DNA of 64,000 bases, taken from Sternotherus odoratus. Taxonomy: Eukaryota > Chordata > Testudines > Kinosternidae. Shown here in pieces: positions 35,501 through 47,500 of this stretch; position 1 is the first letter of the stretch, and the number at the start of each line of letters is the position of its first letter. Position numbers and translations under genes: made by a program. Below the pieces are notes generated by a model. The model worked only from the letters and a program-made list of their open reading frames with translations. It had not been told where the DNA came from and did no database searches. The DNA lies in contig JAVMKO010000026.1 in NCBI GenBank assembly GCA_032164245.1, forward strand, positions 584,598 to 648,597, given 5' to 3'.

Positions 35501-38500
35501 CATTTAAAGTCAGTATGTTGGATAATTTTATTTGTATGAAAGTGCTCATTCAAAATAAGTCTTCCAATGTTTTTCCTTTGGATGTCTTAAACTGACTGGC
35601 ACAGGAGACATGAAGGGGTGGCACTGAGTTAACTGGTTGCAAAATCATGTGTTGGGGGGGAAAAAAATCTTTGGGGACAAGAGGCAGCAAATTGAAGATC
35701 CTATCCATATGGATTCATAGACAACCACAGTTTTTCTGTTTACAATAAATTCTGCTTTTCCACTAGTTACTTTATCTTAAGCTGGTCAGTAACTGTCAAG
35801 AAATGTTTATTGTTTGGCTGTTTATTGTTTAATTCTACCCAATTATTAAAATTTTAATATTGTATAAATTACTCTGGTTATACATTGATTAAAAACATGT
35901 TCTATTTCCAGCTAAAGAAGGAAGTAAGAAGGCCTTAGAAGAAGCAGCAACGGTAGGTAACATACCTGTAGTATACCTAGTAAGGCAATAGAAACCTTTT
36001 TTCTGGTACTACTGTACAATGTTTTTAGGGACCTAATTTTTATTTAAACCATTGCATCATTAGACAAATTAGAGGACTTGGCCAAAAGAAATCTGATGAG
36101 GTTCAACAAGGACAAGTGCAGAGTCCTTATTTAGGACAAAAGAATCCTCTGCACTGCCAAGTCTTGGGAACCCCTTCCTAAAAATGAATATTTCTAGGGG
36201 TTTTCTCCTTTACCTGAGTATAAATTATAAAAACAGTGATCTTGGAAATATAACGTTTGTTTTATGACATGCTCATTACACACTATTTATTATTATTTAT
36301 CATTACTGTGCTTTTATTACATTATGAAAATGGCAACACTCTTCCAAGATCTCACTTTTGTAGCTTGTATCACTTTGAATAAGCCTCCATGTTCACCCCC
36401 CCCCCCATTCAAATGCTAGAAGAATAACCCACCCTCCCTGATCGGAGATAACAAGCTGGTTCAGCCTTTTTACCTCCCACCTGGTTCTTGCCTACTTTTC
36501 TATACCTGCCTCTGGACACTTCCACTGCTTGCATCCGACAAAGTGGGTATTAGCCCACGAAAGCTTATGCTTCAAAACTTTATAGTTAGTCTTTAAGGTG
36601 CCACAGGACTTTGTTACCTCTGCTATTCCAGACTAACATGGCTACCTCTCTGATTCTTTATAAGACAAGGCTCCTATGTTTCATCAAGGAGCATCAGATG
36701 TGAAACAGCATGAAGGTATTTAAGAAGCCAACTCAGAGTTCCTCCTACACAAGCATTCAGGTCTTGAGCAGTCCGGGCAAACATGCACGTTACAACAAAG
36801 CTTAAACTTGTTCTTCATAATAATTTAAAAAACCAATACTTTAATTTTAAAAACAGCAAAAAAATCCACCTCTCTCTCTCTCTCTCCAGTTCTTAAAAGG
36901 AGTCTTGAAGTTTAAATCTCAGTGTGATAGAGATGCTTCTTTGATCTTCATAGCTCTTGGAAGTCCAGGGGCTCCAGGCTGCTGGACCTGTGCTGCCCGG
37001 AGTTCCAAGGGACAGCTCTGTCCGCTATTAGTGACTTTTTTCCAGAGACCCCTCTGTAACATTTCACGAATCCCCGGGGGATCATAAATCCCAGTTTGGG
37101 AACCACTGGTCTCAACTGAAGCTCTACATGGCTCAGCTGCAGTGTTTCAAGTGTAGAGAAGCCCCAAGTGAAGCATTTGGTAGCTGGGAGACTTTTCCTG
37201 AATTCTGTAACTACCTCTTTGCTTGTTTTACTCAGAGACTTCTCAGGTTTCAGAAAACTGACCTTGTAATTTAAGCTGAGTCTCAGCAGTTGATGGAGGG
37301 TGTCTGCCTTTGATTTTTAAAGAAGTGGAAAATAGCAAGTGTCCTGATATCTTTTCTCTCATGGCCCAGATAGCCGAAAGTTTTGAATTTAAGCAGTCTT
37401 TTTATAGGAAGCCATTTTTCTGCAATGAAATCTTGGCTTGCCTACCAGTGATACCAGTCGACTAAACAGGTTATCAGTTAAACAATGCTTCCTTACTTTT
37501 ATCTTGCCTTGTCTCGCTCACTAGAGAATATGCATTTCTTTGTAAACCAGAAAACTTCTATGTTGGGATTGGACTGAAATGTTTAGGTGTTGGGAATAGC
37601 TGTAGCAGCTGAATAAAGCCCGTCCGGTACTAAATGACTGTGCAGGTCCTGCAAACTGTTACCATTTCTAAAATACTGGTGAAGTGTGAACACCGCAAAG
37701 TGCAAAGCAGCATAGAAGCATTTTTATTGTAAAATAATTATGGGCTTACACTGGTGTTTGCAGGCAGTTTGGAATGAGTTAGTTCTTTACTAATAATACA
37801 CATGGTATTGTGATTGCTTTTGGTTTTAGGCAGATTTGGAACTATCAGAAATAAACAAACTTACAGCAGAAGTTATCCAGACGCCTTTCAGAATGGTCAA
37901 GAAAGGTCAGTTTACAAGCATTGCTGAATGTTCTGGGTGCAATCAATAGTGGAATGTTTTTTTGTTCCTTATGGATCTTGTCAACTATCTTCCAACTCTC
38001 ATTAACTGGCCTAAATAGGTTTCAAATAAACAATCGTTGCTTCAGTCTACGTGATGTTACATCGGGAGAGTATTAACTTAGATTTTCTAAATCGTATAGA
38101 AATGTTATTTACATTTGTTTATGCCTTCCCTATAATCCCTTTCCTTATAAAATCTTACTTTATCTTTGTATAAGTATATAATTTCTAGTTCCATAACTTG
38201 TTTGCCAAACAAATTTCACAACTGTTTTCTTTTCTCCCTACCTGTACGTGGGTAATTTAATACGCTTCAAATTTTTAAAATTTGGACACTATTTTCTCCT
38301 AGCTGAAAAATCCAAACAGGATATTGATGCCATTGAAGAAGAAACAAAACTTAGTTTGGTCCCTGTAGCAAAGAAGAGGAAACAGGATAGCAAAGCCCTT
38401 GAAGAATCCGAGCTAGGACCTGAATCTGTTGCTCCAAAAACAGGGAAGGTAAATAACTGATCTTATTGTGGTGGTGATGGCCCAGGCAGGAAATGAGTTG

Positions 38501-41500
38501 ACTGTTGGTCGAGGTGATGCTTATAGGCTTGCTTGCCATAGGCAAGCTGCCTGTTTTTAATCAGTATTCTAGGTTTATGTAATCTGTTTTAAATTTATAA
38601 ACTATAACTCTACAACTAGTTTTATTTTGCAGAAGAATATATATATTTCTCCTCTGATGCAACTTAAATCACATGACCATCTGAAAATGTTACTTATTCT
38701 ATTTGTAATAACCAAAATGACTATGATGGGAAGAGAGAGATTTCTCATTTTGTTTTCTTATACATTTGAAAAAGCTCTCTGTAGTCTTTCACTGTTTCCT
38801 CTCTATACTATACAGTTAATTTTCCTAGTTTGTTTCTGTGTGAAAGACCACACATTGGGGAGAGAATTTCTTTTGAAAGGGGGAAACGTGTAAAACCACA
38901 AGCTGTCAGGAGACTTCAGGGTATTTTCATATAGTTTGCCTCTCTCCAACTGTAGTTTCCCCCTTTGCTTCATAGCCTGAATTCTATTTGTCTTGAGATC
39001 AGAGTCCACATGCTGTGTGAGTGCCTTAGATAGATTCTGTTATGAGGTAGAACACTACTACTGAAAGTGTAAAGAACCATTTTATATCCCTTTTCGTTTA
39101 AATTGCATGTTCAACTTCCATCATGTTCTGGGAGCAGAATTCTCTTTAACCAAGACTGCTCCAACTAACTTTGATATCTATGGAAAAGAATTCTGCACAA
39201 ATTCCTGTGTCTTCCCCAGCTTAGCTCTAGGCTATGATATAGCCAAGACTCAAACAGGAAAGGTTTTCCACAGTTTTGATCATCTGAGAAGCCAACTCAG
39301 AGTTCCTCCTACACAAGCATTCAGGTCTTGAGCAGTCCGGGCAAACATGCACGTTACAACAAAGCTTAAACTTGTTCTTCATAATAATTTTAAAAACCAA
39401 TACTTTAATTTTAAAAACAGCAAAAAAATCCACCTCTCTCTCCAGTTCTTAAAAGGAGTCTTGAAGTTTAAATCTCAGTGTGATAGAGATGCTTCTTTGA
39501 TCTTCATAGCTCTTGGAAGTCCAGGGGCTCCAGGCTGCTGGACCCGTGCTGCCCGGAGTTCCAAGGGACAGCTCTGTCCGCTATTAGTGACTTTTTTCCA
39601 GAGACCCCTCTGTAACATTTCACGAATCCCCAGGGGATCATAAATCCCAGTTTGGGAACCACTGGTCTCAACTGAAGCTCTACATGGCTCAGCTGCAGTG
39701 TTTCAAGTGTAGAGAAGCCCCAAGTGAAGCATTTGGTAGCTGGGAGACTTTTCCTGAATTCTGTAACTACCTCTTTGCTTGTTTTACTCAGAGACTTCTC
39801 AGGTTTCAGAAAACTGACCTTGTAATTTAAGCTGAGTCTCAGCAGTTGATGGAGGGTGTCTGCCTTTGATTTTTAAAGAAGTGGAAAATAGCAAGTGTCC
39901 TGATATCTTTTCTCTCATGGCCCAGATAGCCGAAAGTTTTGAATTTAAGCAGTCTTTTTATAGGAAGCCATTTTTCTGCAATGAAATCTTGGCTTGCCTA
40001 CCAGTGATACCAGTCGACTAAACAGGTTATCAGTTAAACAATGCTTCCTTACTTTTATCTTGCCTTGTCTCGCTCACTAGAGAATATGCATTTCTTTGTA
40101 AACCAGAAAACTTCTATGTTGGGATTGGACTGAAATGTTTAGGTGTTGGGAATAGCTGTAGCAGCTGAATAAAGCCCGTCCGGTACTAAATGACTGTGCA
40201 GGTCCTGCAAACTGTTACCATTTCTAAAATACTGGTGAAGTGTGAACACCGCAAAGTGCAAAGCAGCATAGAAGCATTTTTATTGTAAAATAATTATGGG
40301 CTTACACTGGTGTTTGCAGGCAGTTTGGAATGAGTTAGTTCTTTACTAATAATACACATGGTATTGTGATTGCTTTTGGTTTTAGGCAGATTTGGAACTA
40401 TCAGAAATAAACAAACTTACAGCAGAAGTTATCCAGACGCCTTTCAGAATGGTCAAGAAAGGTCAGTTTACAAGCATTGCTGAATGTTCTGGGTGCAATC
40501 AATAGTGGAATGTTTTTTTGTTCCTTATGGATCTTGTCAACTATCTTCCAACTCTCATTAACTGGCCTAAATAGGTTTCAAATAAACAATCGTTGCTTCA
40601 GTCTACGTGATGTTACATCGGGAGAGTATTAACTTAGATTTTCTAAATCGTATAGAAATGTTATTTACATTTGTTTATGCCTTCCCTATAATCCCTTTCC
40701 TTATAAAATCTTACTTTATCTTTGTATAAGTATATAATTTCTAGTTCCATAACTTGTTTGCCAAACAAATTTCACGACTGTTTTCTTTTCTCCCTACCTG
40801 TACGTGGGTAATTTAATACGCTTCAAATTTTTAAAATTTGGACACTATTTTCTCCTAGCTGAAAAATCCAAACCGGATATTGATGCCATTGAAGAAGAAA
40901 CAAAACTTAGTTTGGTCCCTGTAGCAAAGAAGAGGAAACAGGATAGCAAAGCCCTTGAAGAATCAGAGCTAGGACCTGAATCTGTTGCTCCAAAAACAGG
41001 GAAGGTAAATAACTGATCTTATTGTGGTGGTGATGGCCCAGGCAGGAAATGAGTTGACTGTTGGTCGAGGTGATGCTTATAGGCTTGCTTGCCATAGGCA
41101 AGCTGCCTGTTTTTAATCAGTATTCTAGGTTTATGTAATCTGTTTTAAATTTATAAACTATAACTCTACAACTAGTTTTATTTTGCAGAAGAATATATAT
41201 ATTTCTCCTCTGATGCAACTTAAATCACATGACCATCTGAAAATGTTACTTATTCTATTTGTAATAACCAAAATGACTATGATGGGAAGAGAGAGATTTC
41301 TCATTTTGTTTTCTTATACATTTGAAAAAGCTCTCTGTAGTCTTTCACTGTTTCCTCTCTATACTATACAGTTAATTTTCCTAGTTTGTTTCTGTGTGAA
41401 AGACCACACATTGGGGAGAGAATTTCTTTTGAAAGGGGGAAACGTGTAAAACCACAAGCTGTCAGGAGACTTCAGGGTATTTTCATATAGTTTGCCTCTC

Positions 41501-44500
41501 TCCAACTGTAGTTTCCCCCTTTGCTTCATAGCCTGAATTCTATTTGTCTTGAGATCAGAGTCCACATGCTGTGTGAGTGCCTTAGATAGATTCTGTTATG
41601 AGGTAGAACACTACTACTGAAAGTGTAAAGAACCATTTTATATCCCTTTTCGTTTAAATTGCATGTTCAACTTCCATCATGTTCTGGGAGCAGAATTCTC
41701 TTTAACCAAGACTGCTCCAACTAACTTTGATATCTATGGAAAAGAATTCTGCACAAATTCCTGTGTCTTCCCCAGCTTAGCTCTAGGCTATGATATAGCC
41801 AAGACTCAAACAGGAAAGGTTTTCCACAGTTTTGATCATCTGAGAAGCCAACTCAGAGTTCCTCCTACACAAGCATTCAGGTCTTGAGCAGTCCGGGCAA
41901 ACATGCACGTTACAACAAAGCTTAAACTTGTTCTTCATAATAATTTTAAAAACCAATACTTTAATTTTAAAAACAGCAAAAAAATCCACCTCTCTCTCCA
42001 GTTCTTAAAAGGAGTCTTGAAGTTTAAATCTCAGTGTGATAGAGATGCTTCTTTGATCTTCATAGCTCTTGGAAGTCCAGGGGCTCCAGGCTGCTGGACC
42101 CGTGCTGCCCGGAGTTCCAAGGGACAGCTCTGTCCGCTATTAGTGACTTTTTTCCAGAGACCCCTCTGTAACATTTCACGAATCCCCAGGGGATCATAAA
42201 TCCCAGTTTGGGAACCACTGGTCTCAACTGAAGCTCTACATGGCTCAGCTGCAGTGTTTCAAGTGTAGAGAAGCCCCAAGTGAAGCATTTGGTAGCTGGG
42301 AGACTTTTCCTGAATTCTGTAACTACCTCTTTGCTTGTTTTACTCAGAGACTTCTCAGGTTTCAGAAAACTGACCTTGTAATTTAAGCTGAGTCTCAGCT
42401 GTTGATGGAGGGTGTCTGCCTTTGATTTTTAAAGAAGTGGAAAATAGCAAGTGTCCTGATATCTTTTCTCTCATGGCCCAGATAGCCGAAAGTTTTGAAT
42501 TTAAGCAGTCTTTTTATAGGAAGCCATTTTTCTGCAATGAAATCTTGGCTTGCCTACCAGTGATACCAGTCGACTAAACAGGTTATCAGTTAAACAATGC
42601 TTCCTTACTTTTATCTTGCCTTGTCTCGCTCACTAGAGAATATGCATTTCTTTGTAAACCAGAAAACTTCTATGTTGGGATTGGACTGAAATGTTTAGGT
42701 GTTGGGAATAGCTGTAGCAGCTGAATAAAGCCCGTCGGTACTAAATGACTGTGCAGGTCCTGCAAACTGTTACCATTTCTAAAATACTGGTGAAGTGTGA
42801 ACACCGCAAAGTGCAAAGCAGCATAGAAGCATTTTTATTGTAAAATAATTATGGGCTTACACTGGTGTTTGCAGGCAGTTTGGAATGAGTTAGTTCTTTA
42901 CTAATAATACACATGGTATTGTGATTGCTTTTGGTTTTAGGCAGATTTGGAACTATCAGAAATAAACAAACTTACAGCAGAAGTTATCCAGACGCCTTTC
43001 AGAATGGTCAAGAAAGGTCAGTTTACAAGCATTGCTGAATGTTCTGGGTGCAATCAATAGTGGAATGTTTTTTTGTTCCTTATGGATCTTGTCAACTATC
43101 TTCCAACTCTCATTAACTGGCCTAAATAGGTTTCAAATAAACAATCGTTGCTTCAGTCTACGTGATGTTACATCGGGAGAGTATTAACTTAGATTTTCTA
43201 AATCGTATAGAAATGTTATTTACATTTGTTTATGCCTTCCCTATAATCCCTTTCCTTATAAAATCTTACTTTATCTTTGTATAAGTATATAATTTCTAGT
43301 TCCATAACTTGTTTGCCAAACAAATTTCACGACTGTTTTCTTTTCTCCCTACCTGTACGTGGGTAATTTAATACGCTTCAAATTTTTAAAATTTGGACAC
43401 TATTTTCTCCTAGCTGAAAAATCCAAACCGGATATTGATGCCATTGAAGAAGAAACAAAACTTAGTTTGGTCCCTGTAGCAAAGAAGAGGAAACAGGATA
43501 GCAAAGCCCTTGAAGAATCAGAGCTAGGACCTGAATCTGTTGCTCCAAAAACAGGGAAGGTAAATAACTGATCTTATTGTGGTGGTGATGGCCCAGGCAG
43601 GAAATGAGTTGACTATTGGTCGAGGTGATGCTTATAGGCTTGCTTGCCATAGGCAAGCTGCCTGTTTTTAATCAGTATTCTAGGTTTATGTAATCTGTTT
43701 TAAATTTATAAACTATAACTCTACAACTAGTTTTATTTTGCAGAAGAATATATATATTTCTCCTCTGATGCAACTTAAATCACATGACCATCTGAAAATG
43801 TTACTTATTCTATTTGTAATAACCAAAATGACTATGATGGGAAGAGAGAGATTTCTCATTTTGTTTTCTTATACATTTGAAAAAGCTCTCTGTAGTCTTT
43901 CACTGTTTCCTCTCTATACTATACAGTTAATTTTCCTAGTTTGTTTCTGTGTGAAAGACCACACATTGGGGAGAGAATTTCTTTTGAAAGGGGGAAACGT
44001 GTAAAACCACAAGCTGTCAGGAGACTTCAGGGTATTTTCATATAGTTTGCCTCTCTCCAACTGTAGTTTCCCCCTTTGCTTCATAGCCTGAATTCTATTT
44101 GTCTTGAGATCAGAGTCCACATGCTGTGTGAGTGCCTTAGATAGATTCTGTTATGAGGTAGAACACTACTACTGAAAGTGTAAAGAACCATTTTATATCC
44201 CTTTTCGTTTAAATTGCATGTTCAACTTCCATCATGTTCTGGGAGCAGAATTCTCTTTAACCAAGACTGCTCCAACTAACTTTGATATCTATGGAAAAGA
44301 ATTCTGCACAAATTCCTGTGTCTTCCCCAGCTTAGCTCTAGGCTATGATATAGCCAAGACTCAAACAGGAAAGGTTTTCCACAGTTTTGATCATCTGAGA
44401 AGCCAACTCAGAGTTCCTCCTACACAAGCATTCAGGTCTTGAGCAGTCCGGGCAAACATGCACGTTACAACAAAGCTTAAACTTGTTCTTCATAATAATT

Positions 44501-47500
44501 TTAAAAACCAATACTTTAATTTTAAAAACAGCAAAAAAATCCACCTCTCTCTCCAGTTCTTAAAAGGAGTCTTGAAGTTTAAATCTCAGTGTGATAGAGA
44601 TGCTTCTTTGATCTTCATAGCTCTTGGAAGTCCAGGGGCTCCAGGCTGCTGGACCCGTGCTGCCCGGAGTTCCAAGGGACAGCTCTGTCCGCTATTAGTG
44701 ACTTTTTTCCAGAGACCCCTCTGTAACATTTCACGAATCCCCAGGGGATCATAAATCCCAGTTTGGGAACCACTGGTCTCAACTGAAGCTCTACATGGCT
44801 CAGCTGCAGTGTTTCAAGTGTAGAGAAGCCCCAAGTGAAGCATTTGGTAGCTGGGAGACTTTTCCTGAATTCTGTAACTACCTCTTTGCTTGTTTTACTC
44901 AGAGACTTCTCAGGTTTCAGAAAACTGACCTTGTAATTTAAGCTGAGTCTCAGCAGTTGATGGAGGGTGTCTGCCTTTGATTTTTAAAGAAGTGGAAAAT
45001 AGCAAGTGTCCTGATATCTTTTCTCTCATGGCCCAGATAGCCGAAAGTTTTGAATTTAAGCAGTCTTTTTATAGGAAGCCATTTTTCTGCAATGAAATCT
45101 TGGCTTGCCTACCAGTGATACCAGTCGACTAAACAGGTTATCAGTTAAACAATGCTTCCTTACTTTTATCTTGCCTTGTCTCGCTCACTAGAGAATATGC
45201 ATTTCTTTGTAAACCAGAAAACTTCTATGTTGGGATTGGACTGAAATGTTTAGGTGTTGGGAATAGCTGTAGCAGCTGAATAAAGCCCGTCGGTACTAAA
45301 TGACTGTGCAGGTCCTGCAAACTGTTACCATTTCTAAAATACTGGTGAAGTGTGAACACCGCAAAGTGCAAAGCAGCATAGAAGCATTTTTATTGTAAAA
45401 TAATTATGGGCTTACACTGGTGTTTGCAGGCAGTTTGGAATGAGTTAGTTCTTTACTAATAATACACATGGTATTGTGATTGCTTTTGGTTTTAGGCAGA
45501 TTTGGAACTATCAGAAATAAACAAACTTACAGCAGAAGTTATCCAGACGCCTTTCAGAATGGTCAAGAAAGGTCAGTTTACAAGCATTGCTGAATGTTCT
45601 GGGTGCAATCAATAGTGGAATGTTTTTTTGTTCCTTATGGATCTTGTCAACTATCTTCCAACTCTCATTAACTGGCCTAAATAGGTTTCAAATAAACAAT
45701 CGTTGCTTCAGTCTACGTGATGTTACATCGGGAGAGTATTAACTTAGATTTTCTAAATCGTATAGAAATGTTATTTACATTTGTTTATGCCTTCCCTATA
45801 ATCCCTTTCCTTATAAAATCTTACTTTATCTTTGTATAAGTATATAATTTCTAGTTCCATAACTTGTTTGCCAAACAAATTTCACGACTGTTTTCTTTTC
45901 TCCCTACCTGTACGTGGGTAATTTAATACGCTTCAAATTTTTAAAATTTGGACACTATTTTCTCCTAGCTGAAAAATCCAAACCGGATATTGATGCCATT
46001 GAAGAAGAAACAAAACTTAGTTTGGTCCCTGTAGCAAAGAAGAGGAAACAGGATAGCAAAGCCCTTGAAGAATCAGAGCTAGGACCTGAATCTGTTGCTC
46101 CAAAAACAGGGAAGGTAAATAACTGATCTTATTGTGGTGGTGATGGCCCAGGCAGGAAATGAGTTGACTGTTGGTCGAGGTGATGCTTATAGGCTTGCTT
46201 GCCATAGGCAAGCTGCCTGTTTTTAATCAGTATTCTAGGTTTATGTAATCTGTTTTAAATTTATAAACTATAACTCTACAACTAGTTTTATTTTGCAGAA
46301 GAATATATATATTTCTCCTCTGATGCAACTTAAATCACATGACCATCTGAAAATGTTACTTATTCTATTTGTAATAACCAAAATGACTATGATGGGAAGA
46401 GAGAGATTTCTCATTTTGTTTTCTTATACATTTGAAAAAGCTCTCTGTAGTCTTTCACTGTTTCCTCTCTATACTATACAGTTAATTTTCCTAGTTTGTT
46501 TCTGTGTGAAAGACCACACATTGGGGAGAGAATTTCTTTTGAAAGGGGGAAACGTGTAAAACCACAAGCTGTCAGGAGACTTCAGGGTATTTTCATATAG
46601 TTTGCCTCTCTCCAACTGTAGTTTCCCCCTTTGCTTCATAGCCTGAATTCTATTTGTCTTGAGATCAGAGTCCACATGCTGTGTGAGTGCCTTAGATAGA
46701 TTCTGTTATGAGGTAGAACACTACTACTGAAAGTGTAAAGAACCATTTTATATCCCTTTTCGTTCTGGGAGCAGAATTCTCTTTAACCAAGACTGCTCCA
46801 ACTAACTTTGATATCTATGGAAAAGAATTCTGCACAAATTCCTGTGTCTTCCCCAGCTTAGCTCTAGGCTATGATATAGCCAAGACTCAAACAGGAAAGG
46901 TTTTCCACAGTTTTGATCATCTGAGAAGGGGAACAGTGAGTCTTGTTCTTCAGTTCCTGTTACCAGTGTTAGTTCAGTTATGAGACACTTCTTCAGAACT
47001 GGAGGTGAGCTGTGGTTTGATCATTAAACAGTAAATAATTCATGAGTTCTGTGTGTTCCAGGCGAAGATATCAAGCAAACTGCCAGTTCTTAAGAGCAGA
47101 AGAGCTCCATCAGCAAGCGTGAGATACATTAGTAAAAGGTAAGAGTCTGGAGTGGTGTGAATCCCCCTTCTTCAATGTGGGGATGGAAAGGGGAGACCAG
47201 AAATGCAAAACTGCAGTCTTCGCTGCCAGGTCAAGAGGCATCACTTGAAATCAGGAGAAACTTCTAGTTTCCAAATACCCTCACATTGTTCTCCGCTCTT
47301 CTAACTAATAAAACAGATGCTCAGAACTGAGAAGCATCCGCTAAACTGATCTTTTAAGAGGGCGTCATCTTATCACTACCACTTTCTTTGAGCAGGTCAA
47401 ACAAAAATAACTTTGTCACTCCAGCCCTTGGCCGAGTCGCTGATGCCTGCACGGGGGGAAGCACCTCTACTGCCACCTTTAAGTTTGATTCCAGGTGAGT

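Larger units (their letters stand above)
36723..46923 (+). repeat. Four-copy tandem array of a 2.55-kb exon-bearing segment
   Basis: Copies are 36,723-39,286, 39,287-41,842, 41,843-44,397 and 44,398-46,923. Copies are nearly identical over introns as well as exons. Each holds borealin exons A (76 nt) and B (146 nt), together 222 nt, entered and left in phase 0. The outer edges share AGAAG with the internal junctions (36,723-36,727; 46,924-46,928), a 5-bp microhomology. Copy differences are few: a longer TC run in copy 1, CCCGTCCGG (1,2) versus CCCGTCGG (3,4), and a 29-bp deletion in copy 4 near 46,764. Confidence 0.95.

Noticed and set aside
38627..46675. Open frames of 64-98 codons repeated three or four times within the borealin array
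   Set aside because: They recur only because the 2.55-kb segment is copied. They lie in introns or opposite real exons and show no coding signature of their own.
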